A stretch of DNA of 64,000 bases. Origin: Novosphingobium pentaromativorans US6-1. GTDB lineage: Bacteria > Pseudomonadota > Alphaproteobacteria > Sphingomonadales > Sphingomonadaceae. Location of the stretch: NCBI RefSeq assembly GCF_000767465.1, contig NZ_CP009291.1, positions 3,142,501-3,206,500 of the forward strand. The letters are read 5' to 3'. Both the position numbers and the translations under genes were made by a program. This document shows positions 26,212 through 33,742 of this stretch, piece after piece; position 1 is the stretch's first letter, and each line of letters begins with the position of its first letter. The notes under the pieces were generated by a model. It searched no databases, was not told where the DNA came from, and saw nothing but the letters and a program-made list of their open reading frames with translations.

Positions 26212-26972
26212 ACGATCGCAGACATCGCCATACCGCAGTCGTAGCGGAGGACGAAGACGTCCTGCGAGAGGAGCTGATCTGCCACCTCAAACAATTATGG
26301 CCCACGCTCAAGATCGTCGGTGCCGCCGGCGACGGGATCAAGGCGCTTTCATTGGTGGAACGGTTCAAACCTGACGTCGTGTTTCTCGATATCCAGATGC
26401 CAGGATTGACCGGAATTGATGTAGCCCGACAAATCGACGGCCACTGTCATGTCGTCTTCGCGACCGCATACGACGAATACGCCGTGGCTGCCTTTGAGCA
26501 GGGCGCAGTCGATTACCTCATGAAGCCTTATGACCTGGCCCGTCTCGCTCAGGCAGTGGAGCGGGTCCGCACACGGGTCGATACGGAAAGTCCCGCCTCG
26601 CTCGAGTTCGTCCTTGACGAAATATCGCGCATTTCCGCACCAAGGAAATTCCTCCAATGGATCAAGGCGTCGGTAGGAAACGAAATAGAGCTGATCTTTG
26701 TGGACGACATCTGTTTTTTTCAGGCCGACACAAAGTACACGACCGTTGCCACAGCCACCGGCGATGCGATCATTCGAACCTCGCTCAAGCAGTTGCGCAA
26801 CGAACTTGATCCTGACGTCTTCATTCCCATCCATCGATCGACGATCGTCAATATTCGAGCAATCAGCAAAGTAAGCCGCGGCCTTGACGGGAGCATGCAG
26901 ATCCAGTTGAAGGATCGTCCCGAGCGCCTCCCTGTTAGTGATGCGAATCGTAACATTTTCAAGATGATGTAA
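26208..26972 (+). CDS. LytTR-family response regulator
   Basis: 254 residues. Receiver domain about 8-125: AEDEDVLREE (acidic pair), VVFLDIQMPGLTG (phospho-Asp near residue 61), FATAYDEYAVAAFEQGAVDY and LMKPYD (Lys). LytTR DNA-binding domain about 150-250: LIFVDDICFFQADTKYTTVA, DPDVFIPIHRSTIVNIRAIS. Start overlaps the cupin stop by ATGA. With the LytS-type kinase four frames upstream it forms a two-component system. The most obvious targets are the divergent receptor/lipoprotein/Slam genes and its own operon. Confidence 0.92.
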   Translation: MNDRRHRHTAVVAEDEDVLREELICHLKQLWPTLKIVGAAGDGIKALSLVERFKPDVVFLDIQMPGLTGIDVARQIDGHCHVVFATAYDEYAVAAFEQGAVDYLMKPYDLARLAQAVERVRTRVDTESPASLEFVLDEISRISAPRKFLQWIKASVGNEIELIFVDDICFFQADTKYTTVATATGDAIIRTSLKQLRNELDPDVFIPIHRSTIVNIRAISKVSRGLDGSMQIQLKDRPERLPVSDANRNIFKMM

Positions 26973-27586
26973 TCGCTCCCGTTATGAATTGAACGACCGC
27001 TTTTGGCGCCTTCAAAACTAGGCTCAAATGACCGAGATAGGGGCGCGAAGCCGACGCGCCGGCTCGCTCCGCGGAACGTCCGCTATCCCAACCTTCGCTA
27101 CTGAAAACGGACTAACCGGAACGTCCGCATGAGCTGTCGTTCCCAAGCCTGAAATTGGCTCAATGGTGGTTTCGATCACTCTGCGCCGCATATAAAACTC
27201 TAGGACCAGTGCAATACAGCGGATACCCCTAGGAGCAGGGCGGCCAACTTGAAAGAGGCGCAGCAAAGCCACTTCCGGTGCGTGACCATAGCTAAGCGCG
27301 AGATGCCCATACTTAAGGCTTGTCAGCACTCAATGCCTTATCGACCAGACTGCGAATTGCTTCTGCCCGGGAGGGAATTGGCTTTTGCTTTCCCCGCCAA
27401 TCATCAAGGCGGTCGATCCAACTGTGCGTAGCACGCATCTCGAAGCGGACGGACAACTGTTCCTCGGCCATGGCAATTACGTAACACCCATTGACAGTGG
27501 GGTCAACTTACGTAACCAGTGGTGAACCGGTTGAAGGCGGCCACCTCCAACCGGTTCTGACCACAATTCGTTTATGGAGAACGATC
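26973..27586. other. Intergenic stretch, no large gene
   Basis: 614 bases. Two GGAACGTCCGC motifs (near 27074 and 27120). The last ~110 bases carry repeats and inverted repeats that look like a promoter/operator for the small ORF at 27587. No ORF with support in the rest. Confidence 0.5.
27475..27557 (+). promoter_or_regulatory. Repeat-rich operator-like region before small ORF pair
   Basis: TTACGTAAC occurs twice (about 27477 and 27509), with TTGAC-N6-GTCAA between the copies. Then GAACCGGTTG (27524-27533) and its exact complement CAACCGGTTC (27548-27557) form a 10-bp inverted repeat. The density of symmetric elements suggests regulator binding. Confidence 0.45.
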
Positions 27587-27748
27587 ATGGCTTTTGCCGC
27601 TTTACCGTTGCGCGCCCTTGCTGCGCAAGAAGGGCAGGCATTTCACATTACCTTTGGGGATCTGCGGGACATTCGGGCTACTTTGAGGTTTGATGCCATC
27701 GGCCTCGACCATCTCCTTCTCTCAAGTCTTGTTGTGAGGTCGAAATGA
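27587..27748 (+). CDS. Small hypothetical protein, first of a coupled pair
   Basis: 53 residues starting MAFAALPLRALAAQEGQAFH, with GGAG about eight bases before the ATG. No family recognised. The stop overlaps the next ATG (ATGA). The operator-like region upstream and the coupling suggest a real small operon, perhaps an element accessory gene. Confidence 0.4.
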   Translation: MAFAALPLRALAAQEGQAFHITFGDLRDIRATLRFDAIGLDHLLLSSLVVRSK

Positions 27749-27927
27749 CCGAGGCTAAAAGGAAACCTGTGTATCGAGCAACGCCAGGATGCCGGCTCGG
27801 CTGCGAATTATGCGAGGTGAGTTGTGCCGTCGCCACCAGAATTCGCGATGATATCGCTGCTCAACTCGTCCGGGCTGAAGCCGCTGTTCTGGCCATGCGT
27901 CCTAAAATACAGATGACCCGGCACTGA
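27745..27927 (+). CDS. Small cysteine-containing hypothetical protein
   Basis: 60 residues, ATGA-coupled to the preceding ORF. CRLGCELCEVSC holds four Cys in twelve residues (CxxxCxxCxxxC), a metal-binding or iron-sulfur-like pattern. The rest is helical and basic. Not recognised. Confidence 0.42.
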   Translation: MTEAKRKPVYRATPGCRLGCELCEVSCAVATRIRDDIAAQLVRAEAAVLAMRPKIQMTRH

Positions 27928-27963
27928 GTTTGCCTGCTGTTTACGATCGTCTGGATAGCAAAG

Positions 27964-27991
27964 ACACTTCACCATTAAGTCTCTGAAGTGT
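27964..27991. promoter_or_regulatory. Inverted repeat before HTH gene
   Basis: ACACTTCA (27964-27971) and TGAAGTGT (27984-27991), exact 8-bp arms with a 12-base spacer, 65 bp before the MerR-like gene. MerR-type regulators bind such spaced dyads, so autoregulation is possible. Confidence 0.35.
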
Positions 27992-28055
27992 GCAGGTTTT
28001 CCGCACAGGTAATTTTTCTCTTTATTTGTAGGAAAAGGTCCCTTAGGCCGAGGTC

Positions 28056-28742
28056 ATGCCTCTTCCAGCCTCCCTCTTCCAAGGTCGCTACACCCGCCAG
28101 CAGATCGCAAATGCGGTTGGAATCGCAAGCGATCTTCTCGCCTACTGGATCAGGGAAGGCCTGCTGATCGCGGCCGAAGGCGAAGGGCTTGGCAAAGGCA
28201 AGCACAGGTTCTTCGGGTTTGAGGCCGTGCACATCGCGGCAGTGTTGAAGGAACTTGGGCGTTACGGCGTCCAGACGGCCGGGCTGAAGCAGGTGGCGTC
28301 GCTTCTATGGGGTGTCTTCGCCTTTGGTTCGAAGCACCCGGACATCACCGAAAGCGACATGCTTCGAGCGGCCTATCTGCGCAGAGCCCGGGCAAAATAT
28401 CCAGCGCGGGCTTCGCTTGCTCAGGGGGAGGAAGAGGCCTCGAGAGAGGATTACGGCAGTTTCGAGGATTGGCTCGAGCATCATACGGACACGACCGAGA
28501 AGGCATTCGAAATCGAACCGTGGCTCGATGAAAAGGCGCAGCTGCGGTTCGCACTCTACTTTGATCTGTTCGCAGAGAATGTCTTCGATCAGGAGCACAC
28601 ACGCTGGATGTTTTTCCATGAGGACGACCAGCTGATTGCTGTTCCTGAGGAATTCTACACTGGACCGTACGATCTGGAAAACGTGCCCAGCTACATCATG
28701 GTTGACCTGTCACTGATCATCAAGCCGCTCTGGATGCTCTAG
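28056..28742 (+). CDS. MerR-like HTH-domain protein of an integrative element
   Basis: 228 residues. The N-terminus has a MerR-type helix-turn-helix (YTRQQIANAVGIASDLLAYW then IREGLL, KHRFFGFEAVHIAAVLKELG). The remaining ~130 residues are acidic and helical with no known effector domain (EDYGSFEDWLEHHTD, YFDLFAENVFDQEH). It probably controls gene expression of the element. Located directly before an AlpA-like gene, a common order in integrative elements. Confidence 0.7.
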   Translation: MPLPASLFQGRYTRQQIANAVGIASDLLAYWIREGLLIAAEGEGLGKGKHRFFGFEAVHIAAVLKELGRYGVQTAGLKQVASLLWGVFAFGSKHPDITESDMLRAAYLRRARAKYPARASLAQGEEEASREDYGSFEDWLEHHTDTTEKAFEIEPWLDEKAQLRFALYFDLFAENVFDQEHTRWMFFHEDDQLIAVPEEFYTGPYDLENVPSYIMVDLSLIIKPLWML

Positions 28743-28822
28743 CCGGCAGCATCAACGAAAACGGGCCGAGCGATGCGCCAACATCGTCCCGACCCTCACC
28801 ACAATCGATCCTGGAGGAACAC

Positions 28823-29092
28823 ATGGCTGAGAAGCCCCATATCACACAAGACACTGAACAACAGCCCACGCGTGAGATGTACGTTTTCGGTGGGCGTGCC
28901 CCCATGGCGATCCTTCGGCTCCCCGCCGTCAGAGCGCGTACCGGGCTGAGCCGGGCGACCATCTACCGCAAAATCCAAAGTGCCGAGTTTCCCCGACCGC
29001 ACCCGTTGAGCCAGCGGGCCGTGGGATGGCTGGAATCCGACATTGAAGCCTGGATCTCCAGCTGCATCGCGGGAGGTGCAAATGACCACTGA
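28823..29092 (+). CDS. AlpA-family regulator/excisionase-like protein
   Basis: 89 residues with GGAGG eight bases before the ATG. ILRLPAVRARTGLSRATIYR and FPRPHPLSQRAVGWLESDIE AWI are the AlpA/excisionase winged-helix pattern. Such proteins activate or direct excision of integrated elements. No integrase gene is found next to it, so the element is incomplete or extends elsewhere. Confidence 0.85.
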   Translation: MAEKPHITQDTEQQPTREMYVFGGRAPMAILRLPAVRARTGLSRATIYRKIQSAEFPRPHPLSQRAVGWLESDIEAWISSCIAGGANDH

Positions 29093-29228
29093 AATTGGGG
29101 GCATTTATGGGGGCATTGACGCAGTTCTTGAAACAGAAAATAGCTATAACTCAAGTAGTTATGATGTTAATCAAGACTCCCTCCCGCTCCGCCACCTGGC
29201 TTGCACTTTCCCGAGATTGATCCGGTAG
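29082..29228 (+). pseudogene. Short ORF overlapping alpA, probably cut at an att-like site
   Basis: 48 codons from ATG 29082 with GGGAGG five bases upstream, overlapping the alpA stop. It starts MTTEIGGIYGGIDAVLETEN; after DVNQ the frame runs into a tRNA-3'-end-like sequence and non-coding DNA. I read it as the first ~33 codons of an element gene truncated at the element border. Confidence 0.4.
29175..29194 (+). other. Possible attachment-site scar (tRNA-Ser 3' end-like)
   Basis: GACTCCCTCCCGCTCCGCCA has the shape of a T-arm end plus acceptor and CCA of a serine tRNA; the tRNA-Ser at 36195-36284 ends CACCCTCTCCGCCA. It lies just after the alpA-like gene. No rest of a tRNA is present. Confidence 0.35.
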
Positions 29229-29434
29229 GTCCCATGCCACAGGTCCCTTGGAACGGACCGTTGGGCTCTGCCCTGGCGCTTTAATCTCTGCATTTTTCGT
29301 TCGCGTAATCGACCGGGGCGATGCCGGTCGATACAGTCCGGGATCCTCATGGCTGCCAGATGCGAACGTTGCGCGTCGGTGACGATGGCTTTGCGAACGG
29401 AGCCTTGCTTGTCGACAGCACGCCACATGTACAC
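29200..29434 (-). pseudogene. IS6-family transposase fragment
   Basis: Reads VYMWRAVDKQGSVRKAIVTD (compare IS6 YLYRAVDKxG, catalytic-core strand), then RPGRLRERKMQRLKRQGRAQ (compare the IS6 C-terminal RRRERKMQRFKSxGSAQ). The part between them, including catalytic residues, and the C-terminus are missing. Confidence 0.65.
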
Positions 29435-29586
29435 GCGTTGTCCGTCTATCCGATCAGTTCGTCGTTGACAGAGACAGGTTGGCGTCAGACCGGCGCGCGC
29501 TTATGACATGAAGGCTCGATCCTTTCGTGGCGACAGTGGAGAGGCGCCCGCCAAGCTCGGGCGAGCGCCTCCATCCTGTCTGCTCC

Positions 29587-30333
29587 TCACAGTCTGCTGA
29601 GACCGCCATCGGCCATGATGGTCTGGGCGGTGACGAAGCCGGAATCGTCACTCGTCAGGAACAGGACGGTGCCCACGATGTCGTCCGCCTCACCCACTCT
29701 CTTGATTGCCTGGCGCTGGGCGACCATCTCGAGAAGCTCCTCGGGATTGTTCGCCATGCCCGGAGAGCGGAAGGCGCCGGCGGCGACGGCGTTAACCGTG
29801 ATCCCGTACTCGCCGAGATCGTTGGCAAGCCCGCGGGTGAAGCCGACCGCGCCCATCTTGCTCGCCGCGTAATGGGTAATGCCCGTGATCGCCAGCCAGG
29901 ACGAGCCGGATCCGATGTTGACGATCCGACCCCAGCCGTTCGGCTTCATCAAGGGCAGGACCGCCTTGGTCATCAGAAACAGCGAATCCAGATTGATCGA
30001 AAGAACCTCGCGCCATTGCTCGAAATTCATGTCTTGAAATTTGAGGTTGGGGAAAATCCCGGCGTTGTTGACGAGGATATCGCAGCGGCCGAACACTTTG
30101 CCGACTTCGGCGCCAACGGCGGCGACTGCGGCCGGATCGGAAACATCGGCGCGCAAACCCAGAACCTCGTGGCCGGCATCCTTGAGCATGGCCACCGTTT
30201 CCGTTGGCTCGTTTCGACTGACGGCGACGACTTTGGCACCTCGTTCACCCAGTTGGCGGCAAATCGCCTGGCCCAGCCCTTTGCCAGCACCCGTGACGAG
30301 GGCTACGCGGCCGTGATGTGTTGCAAATGCCAT
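29587..30333 (-). CDS. Short-chain dehydrogenase/reductase (SDR)
   Basis: 248 residues from ATG 30333, chosen because GGGAG lies about ten bases upstream; an ATG at 30360 has none. Classical SDR: ALVTGAGKGLGQAI (NAD(P) loop), DILVNNAGIFP, IVNIGSGSSW (catalytic Ser), HYAASKMGAVGFTRGLAND (Tyr and Lys), ending TAQTIMADGGLSRL. An oxidoreductase acting on an unknown alcohol or ketone; 3-oxoacyl-reductase-like. Flanked by IS6-family remnants on both sides, so probably brought in by a composite element. The upstream 120 bp are notably AT-rich. Confidence 0.92.
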   Translation of the reverse strand: MAFATHHGRVALVTGAGKGLGQAICRQLGERGAKVVAVSRNEPTETVAMLKDAGHEVLGLRADVSDPAAVAAVGAEVGKVFGRCDILVNNAGIFPNLKFQDMNFEQWREVLSINLDSLFLMTKAVLPLMKPNGWGRIVNIGSGSSWLAITGITHYAASKMGAVGFTRGLANDLGEYGITVNAVAAGAFRSPGMANNPEELLEMVAQRQAIKRVGEADDIVGTVLFLTSDDSGFVTAQTIMADGGLSRL

Positions 30334-30634
30334 ATCAGAATATCTCCCTAATTCTTCCATTGAATTGGCGTAATTATAAATAAAGCATTCTTTTTTTATT
30401 TAATGAAATGGCTATGAATTGGTGACTTTGCGATTCAAGTCTTATTTTACACTGCCTATTTTTTAATTATCTGAATATCCATGTACTGACGACTGCTCAA
30501 GACACCCGGTTTCCGGACGATCCGGTGTCATTGCCCGCATCACTTCCGGCGATTCGAGAGACACGCTAATTGCACTGAGTGCAGATGTCACGTGACGTGG
30601 CAGAAAATTCGCAGGAGCCCGAACTTGAACTTGC

Positions 30635-30905
30635 ATGCTGTAGCGGGCGGACGCAGCGTTCCACTCCGCAAAAGCGCGATCCCTGAAAAGTCTCATGGTG
30701 TTTCGGGAGACCAGTTGGCGCTGAATTTTCGAGGTATTTCAGCTGGCTGAGTGGATGGAGTCCAAACGCTGGGCCTGGTCCTGTCATTTGACGAGCTGCA
30801 TCTTTCGCTCGCGTCTTCGGACGGGAAAGGTGTGATTTCCCCGCCCGATTGTTGTCACGCAATCGACCGGCTCAATCCGGGTCGATGCAGCCCGGTTCCC
30901 TGCCG
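30635..30905 (-). pseudogene. IS6-family transposase C-terminal fragment with stops
   Basis: One frame reads VRRRERKMQLVK, stop, QDQAQRLDSIHSAS, stop, IQRQLVSRNTMRLFRDRAFA then EWNAASA, matching the C-terminal third of IS6 transposases (RRRERKMQRFKS...QRFLSIHAAV...FNxQRHLxSRRTxRxFR). Two in-frame stops. About 45 bases near 30860-30905 resemble 29300-29345 in the other remnant, so both come from related copies. Confidence 0.7.
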
Positions 30906-30933
30906 CGGCTTCCTTCACTCAGCCTTTGATATC

Positions 30934-31620
30934 TCATCGCGCAGCTTTGAGCGTCTGCGCGAGTGCTTCTGCGGTGGCGGCGGAGGAGGCGGGGTTCTGG
31001 CCGGTGATCAGGAGGCCGTCGGTTACAACGTGGGGGTGCCAGTCGGGACCGCTCGAGAATGCGCCGCCCTTTGCCCTGAGTTCGTTCTCGACGAGGAACG
31101 GGACCACTTCGGTCAGGCCTACGGCGGCTTCTTCGGAATTGGTGAAGCCGGTGACATTCCGGCCTTCGACCAGCGGCCGGCCGTCGGACTTGCGCACGTG
31201 GCGCAGGACGCCGGGGGCGTGGCAGACGAGGGCGACGGGCTTTTGCGCGGCGAGGGTGCTTTCGATGAGTGCGATCGAATGACCGTCCTCTGCAAGGTCC
31301 CACAGCGGGCCGTGGCCACCGGGATAGAACACGGCGTCGAAGTCCTCGGCTCTCACGTCGGCCAGCCTGACGGTATGCGCCAACGCGTTCATGGCCTCGG
31401 CATCGGCCTCGAAGCGGCGGGTGTCGTCGGTCTGGGAATCGGGCTCGTTGCTCTTGGGGTCGAGCGGCGGGCGGCCGCCCTTGGGCGAGGCGAGGGTCAG
31501 CTGCGCGCCGGCCTGCTTGAGCGCGTAATAGGGCGCGGCGAGTTCCTCGAGCCAGAAGCCGGTCTTGTGGCCGGTCTCGCCGAGCCGATCGTGGGAGGTG
31601 AGGACGATCAGGACTTTCAT
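30934..31620 (-). CDS. DJ-1/PfpI family protein (Hsp31/glutamine amidotransferase-like)
   Basis: 228 residues from ATG 31620 with AAGGAG nine bases upstream. Hallmarks: KVLIVLTSHDRLGETGHKTG, FDAVFYPGGHGPLWDLAED (nucleophile-elbow Glu region), ALVCHAPGVLRHV (nucleophilic Cys followed by His). Members act as chaperone/glyoxalase-type or amidohydrolase enzymes. It is 13 bp behind the class V enzyme gene and thus the third gene of the tryptophan-catabolism operon; a role in that pathway (for example removing a reactive intermediate) is speculation. Confidence 0.88.
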   Translation of the reverse strand: MKVLIVLTSHDRLGETGHKTGFWLEELAAPYYALKQAGAQLTLASPKGGRPPLDPKSNEPDSQTDDTRRFEADAEAMNALAHTVRLADVRAEDFDAVFYPGGHGPLWDLAEDGHSIALIESTLAAQKPVALVCHAPGVLRHVRKSDGRPLVEGRNVTGFTNSEEAAVGLTEVVPFLVENELRAKGGAFSSGPDWHPHVVTDGLLITGQNPASSAATAEALAQTLKAAR

Positions 31621-31633
31621 GGACAACTCCTTG

Positions 31634-32794
31634 TTACGTTCTCGGCAGCCGGGCGAGGGCGTCGACAAGGGCGTCCACGTCGCTTTCATCGTGGTATAAC
31701 CCGAAGCCGATGCGCAGGACGTCGCCTCGGACATCGACGATCACGTCCTCGCGGCCGAGCGTTGCCTTCCATAGCTGGGCACTGGGATGCGCGAACGCAA
31801 GGAAGCGCGCTTGCGGTCCGGGGCCGGGCGGGTTGAGCAGGGTGGCTGCGGCAAGCGGGGTTTTCGCGATGTTTGCGAGAAGGTGGCGCTTGAGGCTTTC
31901 GGTCTTCGCACTGATCGCCGCGGTATCGAGGCCCTCCTGCGCCAGCATCGCGCGCACCGCGTTGAAGCGGTAGAGCCCGGATGGATCGAAGGTGGCGCCA
32001 AGAAAGCGCCGCGCGTCGGCGGCATATTCGACGTGGCCCGATGGATCGGACAAGTCGGCGATCTCGGCATACCAGCCTGTAATCTGCGGTCTTTCGCCAA
32101 GGCCGGGCGGAGCGTGCATGATCGCCACGCCTTCGCCGGACATGGCGTACTTGTAGCCCCCTGCGAGGTAGAACAGCCGGTCTGCGACAAGCGACAGGTT
32201 GGTCTCGGCCGCCATGAAGCCGTGGTAGCCATCGACGACGATCCATGGCCCTTCGGTGCGGGCCAGCTCGGCAAGCCGGTCCAGTCCGGAGAAGATCTGC
32301 CCGGTGCCGAACATGACATGGCTGATCCAGACGAGATCGTGATCGCCCTCTTGCGCGCGGGTAATGAAACGGTCCTCGAAGTCCTCTCCGGCGAGGGGCA
32401 CCGTTTCCAGTTCGATCACGCCGGCTTCCTGCCAGCGCGCGGCCTGTCGGCGAAAGCTGTGGAACTCGCCGTCGCTGGCCAGAATGCGCAAAGGACGACG
32501 CGGGTGGGCCGAAACGATGCGCACGAGGAAATCGTGCGTGTTCTGCGCAAAGACGACGGTGGACGGGTCGGGCAGGTTCAGCTCGGCGGCAACATGGCGC
32601 TGCGCTTCGGGCCAGACCTCGCCCATGATCCGATCCCACTTGCGGTCGGCAAGGGCGGCTGCGTCCTGCCAGCAGGCAAGGTGGCCGTCATGCGAGGCGT
32701 CCGGCCACAAGTGGTGCGAATGGGCGGCGAAGTGCAGCCTGCCGGGCGCAGCCTCGATGGCGCGGCTGAACAGGTGCTTGTGAGAGGTGCCCAT
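31634..32794 (-). CDS. PLP-dependent class V aminotransferase-fold enzyme, kynureninase-like by context
   Basis: 386 residues from ATG 32794, two bases after the kynA stop. Class V fold: RLHFAAHSHHLWPDA, VVFAQNTHDFLVRI, WIVVDGYHGFMA (PLP-binding Asp and nearby His), FYLAGGYKYAMSGEGVAIMH (Schiff-base Lys). It lacks the usual kynureninase N-terminal YLxGNSLG signature, yet stands directly behind tryptophan dioxygenase. I infer it cleaves kynurenine or a derivative; a different beta-lyase or desulfurase activity is possible. No formamidase gene is seen nearby. Confidence 0.75.
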   Translation of the reverse strand: MGTSHKHLFSRAIEAAPGRLHFAAHSHHLWPDASHDGHLACWQDAAALADRKWDRIMGEVWPEAQRHVAAELNLPDPSTVVFAQNTHDFLVRIVSAHPRRPLRILASDGEFHSFRRQAARWQEAGVIELETVPLAGEDFEDRFITRAQEGDHDLVWISHVMFGTGQIFSGLDRLAELARTEGPWIVVDGYHGFMAAETNLSLVADRLFYLAGGYKYAMSGEGVAIMHAPPGLGERPQITGWYAEIADLSDPSGHVEYAADARRFLGATFDPSGLYRFNAVRAMLAQEGLDTAAISAKTESLKRHLLANIAKTPLAAATLLNPPGPGPQARFLAFAHPSAQLWKATLGREDVIVDVRGDVLRIGFGLYHDESDVDALVDALARLPRT

Positions 32795-32796
32795 GA

Positions 32797-33585
32797 TTAA
32801 AGGCTGGTCCTGAGCGACCAGAGTTCGGGGAAGGCGCGCTTGGTCACGGTCGAGGCGAGATAGGGCACGCCCGATGTCCCGCCGGTACCGGGCTTGCCGC
32901 CGATGATGCGGCTGACCGTAAGCACGTGCTTGTGGCGCCAGGTGGACAGGGCATCGTCGATGTCGACCAGCTTTTCGGCGAGCTGATAGAGGTCCCAGTG
33001 ACGGTGCGGATCGCGGTAGACTTCCAGCCATGCCGCCTCGACCTGGGGCGAGGGTTCGTAAGTCGCGCTGAAATCGCGCTCAAGCGCTTCGGGCGGCAGC
33101 GCGAAGCCGGCGCGGGCGAGCGCGCGATTGGCCTCGTCCCACAGGCTCGGCTGACACAGCGCCTGTTCCATCGCCGCGCGCGCATGGGGCCGGTCGGCCT
33201 GGAATTCGAGATGCCCCGCCTGCTTGAGGCCGAGCAGGAACTCCATCGTGCGGAACTGGTCGGACTGGAAGCCCGAACTGGTTCCCAGCACCGGGCGGAA
33301 GGTTGAGTAGTCGCTGGGCGTCATCGTCGCGAGGACTTCCCAGGCCAGCGTCATCACCGATTGGATGCGGCTGACCCGGGCGAGGCTCTTGTAGGCTTCG
33401 ACCAGGGCGTCGCGCTGCACCAGCCCGATGGCAAGATGCAGTTCGGACAGGATTTGCTTGAGCCACAGTTCCTTGGTCTGGTGAATGACGATGAACAGCA
33501 GCTCGTCGTGTTCGTCGGAGACGGGGTGCTGGGCGGCGAGAAGATCGTCGAGCGCCAGGTAGCGCGCGTAAGTCATGTCTGTCAT
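32797..33585 (-). CDS. kynA: Tryptophan 2,3-dioxygenase
   Basis: 262 residues from ATG 33585; an ATG at 33603 would add six residues and neither has a strong ribosome site. TDO signatures: LLFIVIHQTKELWLKQIL (His that contacts the indole), GTSSGFQSDQFRTMEFLLG (Arg for carboxylate), TWRHKHVLTVSRIIG (heme-ligand His) and KPGTGGTSGVPYL. It oxidises L-tryptophan to N-formylkynurenine using heme and O2, in the cytoplasm. First gene of a three-gene operon with a kynureninase-like enzyme. Divergent from the EF-G-like gene, 157 bp apart. Confidence 0.95.
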   Translation of the reverse strand: MTDMTYARYLALDDLLAAQHPVSDEHDELLFIVIHQTKELWLKQILSELHLAIGLVQRDALVEAYKSLARVSRIQSVMTLAWEVLATMTPSDYSTFRPVLGTSSGFQSDQFRTMEFLLGLKQAGHLEFQADRPHARAAMEQALCQPSLWDEANRALARAGFALPPEALERDFSATYEPSPQVEAAWLEVYRDPHRHWDLYQLAEKLVDIDDALSTWRHKHVLTVSRIIGGKPGTGGTSGVPYLASTVTKRAFPELWSLRTSL

Positions 33586-33742
33586 GGCCAAGGTTTGGAC
33601 CATGCCCCGGCGGTCCGCAAGCGCAGGGCACTATCCCTCGTTTCGCTTGCATTGGCCCGGTTCTGGGAGGATCCTCGCGACTCCGGCGCACCGCCACAAG
33701 AGCGGGCAGGACTTCAGGAGATGCAAGCGCGAGGAGAGCGAC

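Noticed and set aside
30751..31836. 361-codon plus-strand frame over the DJ-1 gene
   Set aside because: Glycine-rich antisense artefact; DJ-1 motifs on the minus strand fit a real family.
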